Positions 10,406 through 22,329 of a DNA stretch of 64,000 bases are shown here, piece by piece; the stretch's first letter is position 1, and each line of letters starts with the position of its first letter. Position numbers and translations under genes: made by a program. The stretch lies in NCBI GenBank assembly GCA_964017235.1, contig OZ024930.1:23874614-23938613 (forward strand). Reading direction: 5' to 3'. Source of the DNA: Sabellastarte sp. h YS-2021. Its lineage: Eukaryota > Annelida > Polychaeta > Sabellida > Sabellidae. The notes beneath the pieces were generated by a model. It was not told where the DNA came from, ran no database searches, and saw nothing but the letters and a program-made list of their open reading frames with translations.

Positions 10406-11794
10406 AGATCTTCCACTTTAGAATGTGGTTCACTTGACATTGAACTAGCTTCACATCATTCCTCAAGCACTGAAGACTGTGCAATGATCTTTCTTTTATT
10501 CAATTCTTCTGCAGAAGCTAATTCTGCAGTTTGTGTTGAACCACTGGAACCTTCTGTGTCTGTCATGATGAATCCTTAGATGCCTGAACTGAACACTGAA
10601 TGCATAAATATCCTTGAAATGTGAAGCAATAATTTACTACTGATCAAGTTACAGTACACTTTTGAATGAATCACAAAAAGAGAATAACATCAAAATCCCA
10701 ATATCCTGATGAACAGAACATAGAGAATTGTTTGCAAAAAAAGTCTCTTAGAATAAATCCTTTGTTCCACAAGTGAAGCACATGGAGAATGAAGCTATAT
10801 TCCCCTATAAGCTACTGTATTTGTCATTTGAAAATTGAAGAACAACAAAAAGGGAATAGAATGATGTTCTTCAATCTTTATTTCTTTATTGTGTTGATCT
10901 GGAATGTATACTTTACTTACATAATTTATTTTTTTATGTAGCTTATAGTTTGGGGTCTTTTCATCACAAAGAATAGAACATATAAAACAAAGACACATAA
11001 AACTCAATTCTGCCAGGTTTATAAAGTCACAAAGAAAACATGGAATATAGGCAGGTGTCCACTCATCCTTTGTCTTTTCTAAAACACCAGCATTGTATCA
11101 ACTTCTGTTGGTGAAATAACTACACATAATTAAGAGAAATAGTGTTAGCCTTTCTAAATACGCAATATGTTTGAACTAGGAAATATTTAAATTGAGATAA
11201 TATTTAATACATACAACTTCAAGTAAATAGAGCATCACACAGCAACATACACAGAATTATACATAATGTGACGGCATTTAACCTGGATAAGACTGTGTTG
11301 TAAAGTTAGCCTTCTACAATGTGTTTCACTTGTGTCTTGACAAGGTTATGTAGCTGTTTTAGCTTTGGTCATCTGGAAAAAGGGTTTGGGTGAATCATTA
11401 AGTGTTGAGTCTGTGATATACATTTCTGTATTCTGTATAAGACAACCTTGGATACAAATGTGATACATCATAAGATTTGGAACTTGAAATGAAATAATTT
11501 GAATTACATTCTCGAAAATGGATAATAGTACAGTATGAATCAAGATTGTATTGTGCATTAGGCTTTATTAAAGTGTATCAAAAAATGCTTATAGGTGAAA
11601 TATTAGACAGAATTTGTGCTCAAAGATTGAAGGAAATTGGAACTATTCACACATATCCAAAGAGTTGTAACAACTCATTTTTGAGCTTCTATTACATGCA
11701 AGCTGAACTGCAAATATACCTTGTGTGTTGGTAGTGCATATTTAAAAACTGAGTATATATATATGTAGTGCTGGCTGGGATACTAGCCCAATGT
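10406..11794. other. AT-rich stretch, no gene recognised
   Basis: About 1.4 kb without a recognisable protein, RNA gene or repeat boundary. 10405-10580 is less AT-rich and open on the plus strand (Ser/Glu-rich translation), but matches nothing recognisable and is fused in frame to the upstream tandem repeat. The rest has only short open frames. Confidence 0.5.
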
Positions 11795-12118
11795 TAAAAT
11801 TACCAGTTTGAGTGCCACTTACAGTGCACAAGTTAAAACTAGGCACTGTAAGAAGCCGAAAAAACGTTAAAGTCTCAAATAAAAGACAGTACAAAGACTG
11901 TCTGGATACCTGGACTTATGAAGGAAGAAAGTGCAGCCTATGCTCACTTTTTTGTTGCCCCAAGGGCTTCAGTATCTATAAATGCAAGCCCAAGGCTTGT
12001 AGAATCTAATAAAATACAACTTATATATAAAAATATAAAAAAAGTTTTAATTAATAATGAGATTAAGAGGGTCACCTCGAAAGACAATACATTATACATT
12101 TCAAAAAGAAAGGTAAAA
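11795..12118 (-). mobile_element. Diverged DIRS-A 3'-region relic
   Basis: Plus-strand text ('accagtttgagtgccac...', 'aagacagtacaaagactgtctgg', 'ggaagaaagtgcagcc') aligns in order with the 3' untranslated region of A2 at about 12575-12700 but is much more diverged. It is an older minus-oriented family A fragment. DIRS-A2 abuts it at 12118/12119 and probably inserted into it. Confidence 0.65.
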
Positions 12119-12478
12119 TTGAAAATTTTAATTACTTAAATGTAGCTTTTATAAGCTACAAGCTTACCATGTGGGACTGACTGCTGTTCTCGGATGGCCG
12201 CAAGGCCTGGCCAATGTCTAAGAAAAATAGACATTTATAATTGGCCCTAGCCTCAAGTTGTCATCTTCCGGTACACTCTGACATTCGTCTCCTTTTTCTC
12301 GTTGAAATTTTAAACCATACCCCTCAGCTGTAATACAGCAGGCAGGCAGGGTGGGACTCTTCTGGCAAGCTGGCAAGTCCCACATGGCAAGCTTGTAGCT
12401 TATAAAAGCTACATTTAAGTAATTAAAATTTTCAATTTTATTGCGCCACAATAGCTTACCATGTGGGACTGATTGCTG
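12119..12478 (-). repeat. DIRS-A2 right ITR and ICR
   Basis: The right end starts TTGAAAATTTTAATTAC, then GTAGCTTTTATAAGCTAC and GCTTACCATGTGGGACTGA. The ICR at about 12373-12478 repeats right-end text and then left-end text (seam TTTTCAATTTTATTG), as in A1. Between them lies the ITR-to-ICR spacer with 'agctgtaatacagc'. Confidence 0.85.
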
Positions 12479-12942
12479 AATGCAACCGCATGGTGGAGGG
12501 ATTATAGCTGAGACCGGAAGATATGTCAATTTTTCTTAGATTTTGAAATAATAGATTAGAATGAATGTTTAGAAATACCAGTCTGAGTCCCGTATACAGT
12601 GCCCCAATCCCGAAGGCCGGGCCTGTAAAGAGCCAAAAACCTGAATAGAATGGATGACAGTGCTAAAACTGTCCAGATGTTTTGATTGTAGGAGAGAAGT
12701 GTAGCCGTGCTCACTTAAAGAGTGTAAGGGCACTTAGGGACCATCCACGAGTGAAAAACCAGCCCAATGGTTTGAATTTCACATAAATTTTTGCCACCGA
12801 ACATGAGATTAATGACAACTTTGATAAATCCTTAATACATATTATACTTGATAAACTAAAAATAAAAAATGACCTTACCCGTAACATCTTGAGAGGTAAA
12901 CCTATACCTGGACCCTGGGATTATACTCCTGGAGATTTGATT

Positions 12943-14100
12943 TTAGTAGATGTGCCCACCCCCCTTCTTTTCTTTCCGAGGATGACTGGTCTGAGGGGAA
13001 GGATCTAGGACTTGTGCCGCCACCACTGGTCCCAGATACATATTGTTGTCGTTTTCTGACCAATTAAGGTCTTTTAGGTAAAAATTTGTAAATGTGTTGT
13101 GAGCTTTCCAGTGACAGGCTTGCATGATTTGGTCCACCGATACCCCACGGTAAAAGGCCTTAGAGGCCGCAAAGGCCCTAATGCCATGCGCTTTAACTTG
13201 GACCAAGTCCAAGGCTTGTTGATCTGCTTGTTTGTAACAAAGTAGAATGGTTTGTTTAAACCAAGAAGAAAGAGTAGCAAGACTGATGTCTGAGGTGTGT
13301 CCTTTCTTAAAAGAGATGAAAAGAAGGGATCGAGACCCTCTCAGGTCTTTGGTTTGGTCCAGATAGTACCTCAGGGCCCGCATTGGACACAAGGTCCTGT
13401 CTTTGAATTGTCTATCGACAATGGTAGTTAGAGCAGGAATAGTCACCGGAGACACACTTTGAGAACCTTCTCTTGCTAGTTGGTTTTTGGCTATAAAGTC
13501 AGAAGAAGTGAACAAGGCAACCTCTTCCCATTGGCCTAGATTAGATACTTTGTTGCAACCCAGGCATGGATTTCGCTGCGGCGCTTGCCGGAGGCCAAAG
13601 CTAGCAAGAAAGCAGTTTTGAGAGTAAGATATTTGAGGTCTGTGTCTTTCATAGACTCAAAGGGTGCTTTTATGAGCTCATTGTGAACAACATAAAGGTT
13701 CCATTTTGGAAAATTCCGGGAACTTTTGGGACGATCCCTGTAAAAGCTGGAGAGTAACCTGTGAAGGTTTAAACTTTGTGCAATATGGTGGCCTGCTAGA
13801 CCCAAAGTGTCAACAATGGCCGTTCTGTAACCATCGATGGTTGAGGGGAGCCTATTTAGTTCTGAGTACAGGTACATGAAAAAAAATTGAGATTTGTTTC
13901 ACAGATGGAGTGGAGAAATCCCTTTTCTCTGCACCAATTCTCAAATAGGGCCCACTTGACTTCTAGATGGTCCTTGGCCTCTGAGGGGCAGCATTTCTCT
14001 CTGCCACCTCCACAGAAAATACCTGTTCTTGGAGCTTTCCATTCCTGGACACCAGGTGTGGAGGTAAAGATGTGGATTGCTGTGAAACACATAACTGTGG
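12943..14100 (-). pseudogene. DIRS-A2 tyrosine recombinase
   Basis: The catalytic half is open from 13515 to 12943 (190 codons) and holds HGIRAFAASKAFYRG (HxxR), MQACHWKAHNTFTNFY (His/Trp and nucleophile Tyr), and a C-terminal tail rich in Lys/Gly. The upstream half (13877-13536) has the PSTIDGYRTAIVDTLG core-binding motif and LASGKRRSEIHAW with the first Arg, in a different frame. A frameshift therefore splits two otherwise good halves. It retains more intact catalytic motifs than the A1 copy. Function requires one continuous frame, so it is scored as a pseudogene. Confidence 0.88.
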
Positions 14101-15936
14101 GACTGTTTGAGAAGAGTTGTCGACACCGGAAGTTGCAGTGGGATCTCTGTTGAGAGCAGCACTAGGTCCCGAAACCAGGGCATCCCTGGCCAGCCTGGGG
14201 CTATAACGATGTGATTTTTTGGATCACCCTGTGAAGGAGAGGTGTTGGAGGGTAAGCATAAGCAGTGAGACCCATCTTGTTTATGTTCAGAGCATCTATG
14301 TCCCAAGCATTTGGGTCTGGGACTGGAAACACATCCAGTGGAAGTTTGTGGTACAGATGAGTGGCAAATAGATCTACATGAGGTGTGAACCACTTTTGAC
14401 AGATCAGTTTGAACACCTGCGGATGCAGTGACCATTCTGATGACTGAACTTAGTTCGACCTGGACAGAAGGTCGGCCATCACATTTAGACACCCTGGAAT
14501 GTGTCTGGCTTTCAATGTGATGGGATAATGATGGCATCATGTCATGATCTTCCACAGGAGAGTGCACATCTCCGCTGGCTACCACTGTTGAGTTGTCCGT
14601 TGCAACTAGCACTGTTTGGTTCTGACACTGGTCCTTGAAGCTTTGAAGGGCCAGGGAGACCGCCTTCAACTCTAGAACACTATGTATAGCCTTTTTACGC
14701 CTTCTGACCACAGACCCTTTGTAGAACTTTGACCTTAGTGAGCGCCCCAACCTTCGTTTGAGGCGTCTGTAAGGAGTTGGATGCTGTGGTCTTTGGGATG
14801 AAGGTCTGCACCTCTCATCACGTTTGTGGGGTTCTGCCACCAGTCTACGTGTGCAGAAATCGTTTCTGTGCAAGGAAGGAGGCTGTCCAGTGACTGAGGA
14901 TGTCTCCAGTGCTCCTTGAGATGAAACTGAAAGGGCCTCATGAGAAGGCATTCCTCCGGGACCATTTTCTCTATGGAGGCAAGCAACCCAATTAGCGACA
15001 TCAAACATCTTGCAGCCAAAACATGTTTGGACTTGAGACGCAGGATCAAATCCTGTTTGAGCCATCTCTCTTGAGTGGGTTTTACAAGGGCTGAATCTAG
15101 ATGGAATTTGTAGCCCACGAACGAAAACACCTGAGTAGGTTTCAGTTCTGATTTTTTCTGATTTATTATCCACCCCAAGGATTGGGTTAGGTCTACCAAG
15201 TATTTGCTTGGGCTTCCTCCTGAGACTATGACCTGATCAGCCAGTCGTCCTGGTATTGGTGAAGTCTGAGTCCTCTGGAGAGGGCCATTAGCTTCACGTA
15301 CATTACGATCATTGTAAAGACCTGCGGGGCTGTGGCTAGTCCGAGGTAGGGAGGTGAACTGGAACACCTGTGGCAAAAACTTTAGGTATTTCTTTGAGTT
15401 TGGGTGGATGGGGATGTGAAGGTAAGTTTCCGATAGGTCTATCAACGATACTCATTCCCCTGGAATCAGGGAGGTCCTGATGGAGCCTGCTTAAGTCTAT
15501 TACTGGCCTCCACCTTTGGTGAGGCTTGGGGACTAGAAGCAGGCGACTGACTGTAAAACCCGAGAGATTTTACATTTTCCACCCTTTCTATTATTGTGTT
15601 CTTTGACAGAAGAGACTGGATGCAAGTGGCCAGAGTTTGGTCTTTTGAAGGGCCTTGTATTCTGACTGAATCAGAGGGGATCAGACCAGACTTGGCTTTG
15701 AAAAGAATGACAGGATTTGTTTGCCAGTCTCTTCTGAAAGAACGGAGGCGACCTCCTACTGGTGGACTGAGGGAGGCTTTGGGGGAGTCATTGCGGGGAA
15801 GGGTTTTCATGCCCTCATCCCCTGGAGTGGGGTCAAAAACGACCTTTGGAGCCTCTGCTACCCGATTTCCCCCTACCTGGGAAAAACGATGGATACTGCT
15901 TGGAATGGAATGACCCCCATTGGGCTGTTTCCTCAA
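13941..15936 (-). pseudogene. pol: DIRS-A2 RT-RNase H (broken)
   Basis: Segments 15936-15466, 15445-14735 and 15173-13941 in different frames carry PPVGGRLRSFRRDWQ, a 'DLSETYLHIPIHPNSKKYLKF' palm-region block and fragments of the YLDDW region (the frame changes inside it), then RNase H pieces (LLTDASNEGWGAH, ELKAVSLALQ, VATDNSTVV). Numerous single-base indels make the frames alternate. Sequence is close to A1 and A4 by eye. Confidence 0.85.
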
Positions 15937-17100
15937 GATTGTGGGGAATGTGAAAGGGCTGATTTGATAGGGCCTAAACCCTAAGTGTTATTACAGGTGC
16001 CTGATGAGGAACTCCTGTCCCTCCTAAACTAGTTGTGAATGGGGAACTTTAAGTTCTTAAGATCCGGTATCTCACCTGAATTCCCCATACCCCTTCTGAC
16101 TACTTATATGCACCATGAAATTGAGTTAAACCTGTCCGGTAGTAGCCTGGCTACTGTCTTAATAGATCTCCATAACCACGTTGCATTCAGAAAAAATCTA
16201 GTGAAGAGCAGCCTGAAGCTCAACTCTTGATGACCAGAAGGGGGGCAGGGGGCTTACCCAAAGAGGCCCCTAGGGAGATACAGATTTGAAACCTTATAAT
16301 TTCTCCTCAAAAACAAGGTTGTCCCAAATGTACCCCCAAGTAAAACCAGGGGTTTTATTATTATTATTTTCAGGGAAATTAGCAGCCTAAAAATCCTCAT
16401 CCTCAAATTTAGCATCTTTAGTTGAGGACCGAATGGGAGCATGGCTGAAGGGCCCCTTGGCCTAAGTTCCTGTTGGCCTGCTAAATCATTCAGAGTCCAG
16501 ACTGTGGAGGGCCTAGGCATAAATTCTCTGGGGTCAGGGAGATCCCAAAACTGCCTAAGTTTCAATGTCCTCGGAATATGGCTAGGGTTAAGTCAGGTAA
16601 ACCAACTTCCCTATAAAATACAGAGTCCGGACTAAATGAAGGACCATGTTTAGAGGAAGCCCTCTTGGGCTTGAGGACTTTGGACTTGCACCGAAGCCTC
16701 CAATAAGTGATATTTACTACCCGGCTTGTGTACTATTAGTCCAAGTGTGAGTTAGGATTGTTCAGAGTTCTGATCTGGAACCATCATCCGAACATCAGAT
16801 TTAAGATCCGATCATCCGAGCATCAGATCTCAGATACAATCATCCAATCATCGGATTTTAGATCAGACCATCCGAGCATAGGATGGTAGCTGCAGCCATC
16901 CGATCATCCGAGTATAGGATGGTAGCTGCAGACATCCGATCATCAGATCTTAGATTCGAGAATCGGATTTAGATGCAATGAAAATCCGAGTATCAAATCA
17001 TACTCGGATGGATAGAACTTGGGAATAATGCATCCGATTCTCGGATGGTTAAAAAACTCGGATGAACTAAGATCGGATCTGGCTTCAGATTTAAGTAGGG
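15937..17100 (-). pseudogene. gag: DIRS-A2 gag remnant
   Basis: 16565-16254 encodes LRPRGPSAMLP, matching A1 gag (LRPRGPSSVLP). Farther upstream in sense direction the text becomes the ATCCGA-rich block that corresponds to the Ser-Asp segment of A1 gag. No continuous frame remains and the N terminus is not recognisable. Confidence 0.6.
16780..17100. repeat. ATCCGA/TCGGAT hexamer-rich tract
   Basis: Dense irregular copies of ATCCGA and TCGGAT ('ccgatcatccgag', 'ggatggtagctgca' twice around 16870-16930). The same hexamers occur more sparsely in A1 gag at 1560-1750. This is an expanded low-complexity coding repeat inside gag. Confidence 0.75.
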
Positions 17101-17881
17101 ATCTGACCAACTCGGCTTACAAGAAGTTGGATATTATAATTTCCATGTAAGCTTTTCTTTAATAGTTCTTTGAAGAGAACTACACAACTGGATTTATTTA
17201 AATCAAGAATGACTCAAGGCCATCTCCCCCACCTGCCTCACTGCAGGTAAGGCTAGTTGTGAGATAAGGAAAGCAAAAATTACACAGAATTTTATTAAAT
17301 AACATAGAACCTAAAATGCAAAATACATTATTTTTATATTATAAAATTGGTCAATATACAGGAAAGAAGGGGTAAAATATTTTATTCCATTTTATTTTAT
17401 TATTTATTAGTTAAACGAACTGTATAAGAAACTACATACACGCGTCTCTCAGTACATGCTGTCTAGACGTGACGTCACCACAGGGATTTCCCCAAGGATT
17501 CCCCAAGTTAGTTTCGTGCTTTATATCATATTTTAACCCTTAAAATGGACAAATACTGTAGAAGAACGGGGATAAACCATGAACAGATTCATCTTATTTG
17601 ATTTCAACATGTATATATTCCTGTATATAAACTACATACAAGAGACGCACATTAGTTTGCAAGCATTGCTGTCTAGACAAAAAACAAAAAGTTGTTTCCG
17701 ATGATTTCACTCAACAAGGACTCGTTTGTACTTAATTTATATATATTTTTAAACCCTAGAAATGGTCAAATAATGAAGCATATAGGGGTTAAATATTTTA
17801 TTTTATTGCCAGGCATATATATATATCCTGTATACTATACAGTAAGTAGATCTGACCTGAAGTTGGATACTATACCCAATC
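17101..17881. repeat. Diverged ~210-bp repeats upstream of Gypsy gag
   Basis: Three degenerate units with phrases like 'aatggtcaaatactg...gggttaaatatttta' (about 17345, 17545 and 17760), 'aaactacatac' and 'ctgtctagac'. No 5' LTR or tRNA-primer binding site was found before the Gypsy gag, so the element's 5' end seems lost or replaced here. Confidence 0.5.
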
Positions 17882-18889
17882 ATGGAGAGTGGAAATTTTT
17901 GTCTTCCTGCCCAGTTAAACATTAGAGAAGGAAATCCTGCTGAGAATTTTAGAAAATGGAAAAGACATTATGATGTTTATAGTACTGCAAATGGGTTTAA
18001 AGAGAAATTCAAGAAGCAACAAACAGCTATGCTCCTGCATTGTGCCGGTCCTGATGTGGTGGATCGGGTTGACCAATTAAAATTTACTGAAGAATCAGAC
18101 AAAGAAGATCCTAAAATAGTACTTCAAAAGCTGGATGAATATTGCCAATAACATACCAGTGAGGTATTAGAAAGTTTTAAATTCTGGAACCTACCACAGG
18201 AAGATACATTCGACACATTTTTAACAGGACTGATGAAAAGGGCCCAGTTCTGTAATTTTGGTGACATGACAGAAAGAATGGTTAGAGATAAAATTGTATT
18301 TACAGTGAAAGGGCAGGCTCAGGAACATTTGCTGCGTGAAAGAAACTTAACATTTAAAAAAACTGTTGAAATTATGCGATCTCTAGAAACATCTACTACA
18401 CAAATGCACGAAATGAACCCGACAAAACAACGGATTCTGCACACAATCACCCATTGGAAGCAAACAGACAAAGTGAAAGCTTTTGGACAGACTCGAACCC
18501 CAGTAACCAGAAGAAGTGGCAACGGAGAGATGATGGCAATGAGGTATGACTGTAATTATTGTGGCCAATCTCACCTTAACAAAAGAAACAGTTGTTCTGC
18601 TTGGGAAAAAATATGTGCATTCTGTAAAGGCAGAAACCATTTTGAATCCAAGTGTCGCAAGAAGACCAGTATCAGGGCAGTTGAAGCGGAAAATGATCCT
18701 ATTACAGCTGATTCTAATGACAGATGGTTAGCTGCTGTGACCCAAGGAACCACAGGACGTGCTACTGTACTGATGCAGATTAATGGTAGAGAAGTAAGGT
18801 TTCACATAGATACTGCAGCTGATGTTAACACGATCAGCCAAGAATTTGTTACGAAGGATCATGTAAGACCGACTCGGATAAGACTCTGA
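17882..18889 (+). pseudogene. gag: Gypsy gag and protease region
   Basis: A capsid-like N terminus (ENFRKWKRHYDVY, about residues 20-32) starts at an ATG at 17882. A stop at 18149-18151 interrupts it. The 18233-18889 segment has a Cys/His region with two knuckles (CNYCGQSH then CAFCKGRNHFESKC, about 18550-18655). A retroviral-type aspartic protease start follows, with DTAADVNTIS in place of the usual D-T/S-G active site (about 18805-18835): the Gly is Ala, as in some Gypsy lineages. The segment ends at a TGA (18887-18889) but the frame stays open beyond it. Confidence 0.82.
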
Positions 18890-20400
18890 ATGTGGAATGA
18901 CTCTAAAATGACTCCAATAGGGGAGACAATACTGCAAATGTCAAACCCCAGAGATGGAACAGTAACCAATGTTGAGTTTGTGGTGGTAGAGAACAATTAT
19001 GCAAACCTTTTGGGTCTCAAAACAATTTCTGATCTTGGGTTGATAACACTGAACCAGGAAAAATACATTGCAAAGATAAGAAAAACAACTGACCTTGGAA
19101 ATTTGGGCACTTCCAGTCTGACGGTAGATCCAACTGTGAAACCTAGAGCATTACCCTGTCGAAAAATCCCATTCGCTATTGAAGAAAAGGTGCAGAAGGA
19201 ACTAAATGATCTAGTAGACCGAGGAATTCTGGCTAAAGTTAACAAACCAACTCCCTGGGTGAGTCAAATGGCAGTTGTAAAGAAATCATCAGGAGCTCTT
19301 CGGATTTGTCTAGATCCGCAACCTTTAAATGCTGCTCTTTAGCGGGAACATTATAGACTCCCAGTACTCCAGGATATACTCCCAAAACTCCATAAAGCAA
19401 AGATCTTTAGCAAATTTGATGTACAGGAGGCGTACTGGCATGTCCAGTAAGATGACAAAGCAAGCTACCTTACCACAATGATCACACCATTTGGTCGCTA
19501 CAGGTGGCTCAGGCTACCATTTGGACTCAAGGTCAGTAGTGAAATATTTCAACGAAGACTGACAGAGGCATTGGGAGATCTACCGCAAACATTTTGTATC
19601 GCAGATGACATAATTGTGGTTGGTCAAGGGCAAAATGATTGTGATGCAAAGAAGGACCTCTTTTTACATGCTGCCTTACTAAAGAAGAGATGTCATAATA
19701 GAAACATTAAATTGAATGAGAGAAAAGCAGTGACTGAACAGAAAGAAGTCACATTCATGGGACATGTCATCACTGCTGATGGCATCCGCCCTGATCATAA
19801 TAAAGTTTTGGCAATTAGAGACATGCCAACACCACAGAACATTCATGATGCTCGAAGGCTGTGCGGAATGATCCAGTACCTTGCAAGGTTCCTACCAGAC
19901 TTAGCAAATATGTTGGAACCGATCCGAGCTTTGACTCGCAAAAACACTCAGTGGGACTGGAACACAGACTGTCAGGACAGTCTGCACAAAATCAAGAATG
20001 CCATATCCGAAGCACCGGTTCTTCACTATTTTGACCCTGAAAAGACACTAACATTACAAGTAGATAGCAGCCTGCATGGAGTAGGGGCAGTCATCCTTCA
20101 AGATGGAAAGCCCATTGAGTATGCCTCAAGAGCCTTGTCAAATGCTGAAAGAAACTGGGCACAAATTGAAAAGGAAGCTTTAGCGGTGGTGTTTGGATTA
20201 GAGCGATTTGACCAATACACATATGGTCGCGAAGTGATCGTAGAAAATGACCACAAGCCATTGATGAATATCTTCAAGAAACCCTTGAGCCAGGCACCAA
20301 AGTGGCTACAAAACCTCATCATCCGACTGCACTGATATTGCTTCGAATTCAAATACACAAGTGGTGCTCAACTTCACATAGCTGATGCCCTCAGTCGAGC
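18890..20400 (+). pseudogene. pol: Gypsy reverse transcriptase-RNase H
   Basis: Same frame as gag. It contains the protease remainder, then RT entry text (WVSQMAVVKKSSGALRICLDP, about 19255), KIFSKFDVQEAYWH with the first catalytic Asp (about 19405), LPFGLKVSSEIFQRR (about 19512), and IADDIIVV as the catalytic doublet (about 19600), a variant frequent in this lineage. RNase H follows with VDSSLHGVGAVI (about 20058) and ALAVVFGLERF. Stops at 19340, 19448 and 20333 break it, with no indels visible. Confidence 0.88.
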
Positions 20401-20434
20401 TCACCTCATTACTGAAACTTACCCAACAAAAATC

Positions 20435-21733
20435 ATGAGTGTTGATGCACTGTACTTTGTACCGGACAAACAAATCCAAGAGGTTGAAGAAGAAACTTCT
20501 AAAGATGCTACACTTCAGCACTTGAAACAAGTGATCACAGAAGGATGGCCATCAAAAAAACAAGACATTCCCTCATGTATACAACCGTACTATGATCTCA
20601 GAGATACCCTAAGTGTACAAAATGGTGTCATTGTGAAAGGGGAACGTATTCTCATTCCATACACACTCCAGAAAAGCATCCTACGGAAACTGCATTATGC
20701 ACATCTTGGCCTTGATAGTATGTTACGACGGGCCAGAAATACAGTGTTTTGGCTCAACATGACCAAAGACCTAAGAGACACGGTGAACAATTGTCAGCCA
20801 TGCCAAGCCCTTCGCCCAGCAAACAGAAAGGAACCCCTCTTACAACATGAAATTGGTGAGAAACCTTGGGAGAAAATCGGCATGGATCTCTTTGAAATTG
20901 AAAACAGATCATACTTAGTAATGGTGGACTATTTCTCAAACTTCACTGAAGTTGACTACCTTCCAAACCCAACAAGTGCTCAAGTTATCAAGAAGATGAA
21001 ATCGCTATGTGCCCGATATGGTATACCAAAAGTCCTGGTATCAGACAATGGACCTCAGTTTGCTTCCCGCGACTTCAAAAACTTCACACAAGGTTGGAAT
21101 ATCTCGCATCACACATCTTCTCCCCGATACCCACAGAGCAATGGGAAAGCAGAGGCAGCAGTGAAGACAATAAAACACATGATGATCAAGGCTGTCCAAA
21201 ATAAAACGGACTAAGAAATACCCCAACGCAAGAGTCAGGAGTCAGTCCAGCTTCATTAGTGTTTGGTCACGACACATGATCACTGATCCGCAGTTTGCGC
21301 AACAAGCCAAGATACACATGAGAGGAAATACAGAACAGAACATTGCAACGTAAACGTACTGTCAAGAAGCAATATGACTTCCCATAGCAGACCACAAGTC
21401 AAGATAAATGATCCGGTCTTTTTTAGAAGGACAGTCACCAGACCTTGGGAACAGGGCCAAATCAAAGACAAAGTGAGTGAACGATCATTTATAATAAACA
21501 CTCCAGATGGAGCTGAGTATCGCCTTAATTCAATACACATCCATCCGGATAGTTCAGCTCGTGTTATCAGTGAGCAAGATCCTCAGAATTCTGGTTATAA
21601 TGAAATCCACAGGGACCCAGGCAGTGAGGAGGTGACCATTCCTGACCAATCAGCAACTACTGGTACACCAACCGCCCGGTCAAGACCAATAAGGAACAAG
21701 AGACCACCTACTTGGCTTAAAGACTATAACTAA
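20435..21733 (+). pseudogene. int: Gypsy integrase and C-terminal tail
   Basis: The zinc-binding H-H-C-C part lies around 20690-20800 (HYAHLGL, CQPCQA). The catalytic core has MDLFEI (first Asp), SDNGPQFASRDF (second Asp, about 21035) and NGKAEAAVKTIK (Glu, about 21140). A stop at 21212 is followed by a frameshifted patch, then SRPQVKINDPVFFRR and a tail ending RPPTWLKDYN before the TAA at about 21731. The domain order is typical of Ty3/Gypsy integrases. Confidence 0.87.
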
Positions 21734-21964
21734 CTGAGAGTAGGGAGCGGGCGGTAAAGGTCCATTTTGGGTGTGAAGTCCTGGGACCTCTCCACCCCAG
21801 ATAAGCAAAATAAGAACTTTTCAGAAACTTAATAATAATGATAATCTTGCTGTTTTTTTTTTGCAACAGTAATTGTGTTTGTATTATGTTCTGGTTCTCT
21901 AATTTTAGTTTTTTTCTTATTTTTAAATGCTAACTTTCACAGTGCTCTTTAAAGAAAGGAGGAT
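21734..21964 (+). other. Gypsy 3' untranslated stretch with purine tract
   Basis: No gene. It ends in the purine-rich run 'aaagaaaggagga' directly before TGTTGATATT, the expected position of a polypurine tract that primes second-strand synthesis. Confidence 0.6.
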
Positions 21965-22102
21965 GTTGATATTATAACAGACGTGTTTTATTAAGCGCCA
22001 AGTTCAAGGCTATTGTACCGATAAAGCAAGTGTGGCCGGCAGCCTGTTTATCTTGTGAAATAAATGTTTGTGTTAACTCCAGTCTAGAGTGTTATTAAAC
22101 AA
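21965..22102 (+). repeat. Gypsy 3' LTR-like segment
   Basis: About 138 bp starting TGTTGATATTATAACAG and ending TTATTAAACA, the TG...CA form of an LTR, directly after the purine tract. It contains 'gaaataaatg', a possible polyadenylation signal. No second copy occurs upstream of gag in this window, so LTR status is inferred from position and end dinucleotides. Confidence 0.55.
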
Positions 22103-22329
22103 GGACGGGCACCATTTTGATTTACAAAAACGTGACCATTTTTAGGGACATATTTGTAAATATTATTGCCTTCTGATAATGGAATAAAAAGAAACCACAG
22201 TACGTATAATTTGATAAAAAAATTATATCATCAATCCTACCTACTTAAAAATGTCCGCAATGCAAATATATGTCCCCAAGCTGCCATTGTTTACATATTA
22301 CTGCCCCAGCAGGCACGCAACTTTGAAAT

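Larger units (their letters stand above)
12119..17100 (-). mobile_element. DIRS-A2, 5'-truncated
   Basis: Minus-strand family A copy: right ITR (12119 to about 12300), ICR, 3' untranslated region (12480-12940), tyrosine recombinase, RT-RH, then gag remnants to about 17100. No left ITR was found, so the 5' end is missing or unrecognisable. Frameshifts are scattered, but the catalytic half of the recombinase is open. Confidence 0.85.
17882..22102 (+). mobile_element. Ty3/Gypsy LTR retrotransposon, 5' end missing
   Basis: A gag-protease-RT-RNase H-integrase order in one reading frame from 17882 to 21733, followed by a purine-rich tract and a short LTR-like 3' end. In-frame stops lie at about 18149, 18887, 19340, 19448, 20333 and 21212, plus a local frameshifted stretch at about 21236-21370. 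The order RT-RH before integrase and the integrase type place it in Ty3/Gypsy. Only old-copy features are described; it cannot encode the full polyprotein. Confidence 0.88.

Noticed and set aside
10187-10579. Possible 130-residue host gene
   Set aside because: Most of the frame is the 140-147-bp tandem repeat read through; the downstream part matches nothing and has no splice or start context.
17101-17881. 5' LTR of the Gypsy element
   Set aside because: No copy of TGTTGATATTATAAC...TTAAACA was found upstream of gag. 'ttggatattataatttcc' near 17128 is only a short chance resemblance.
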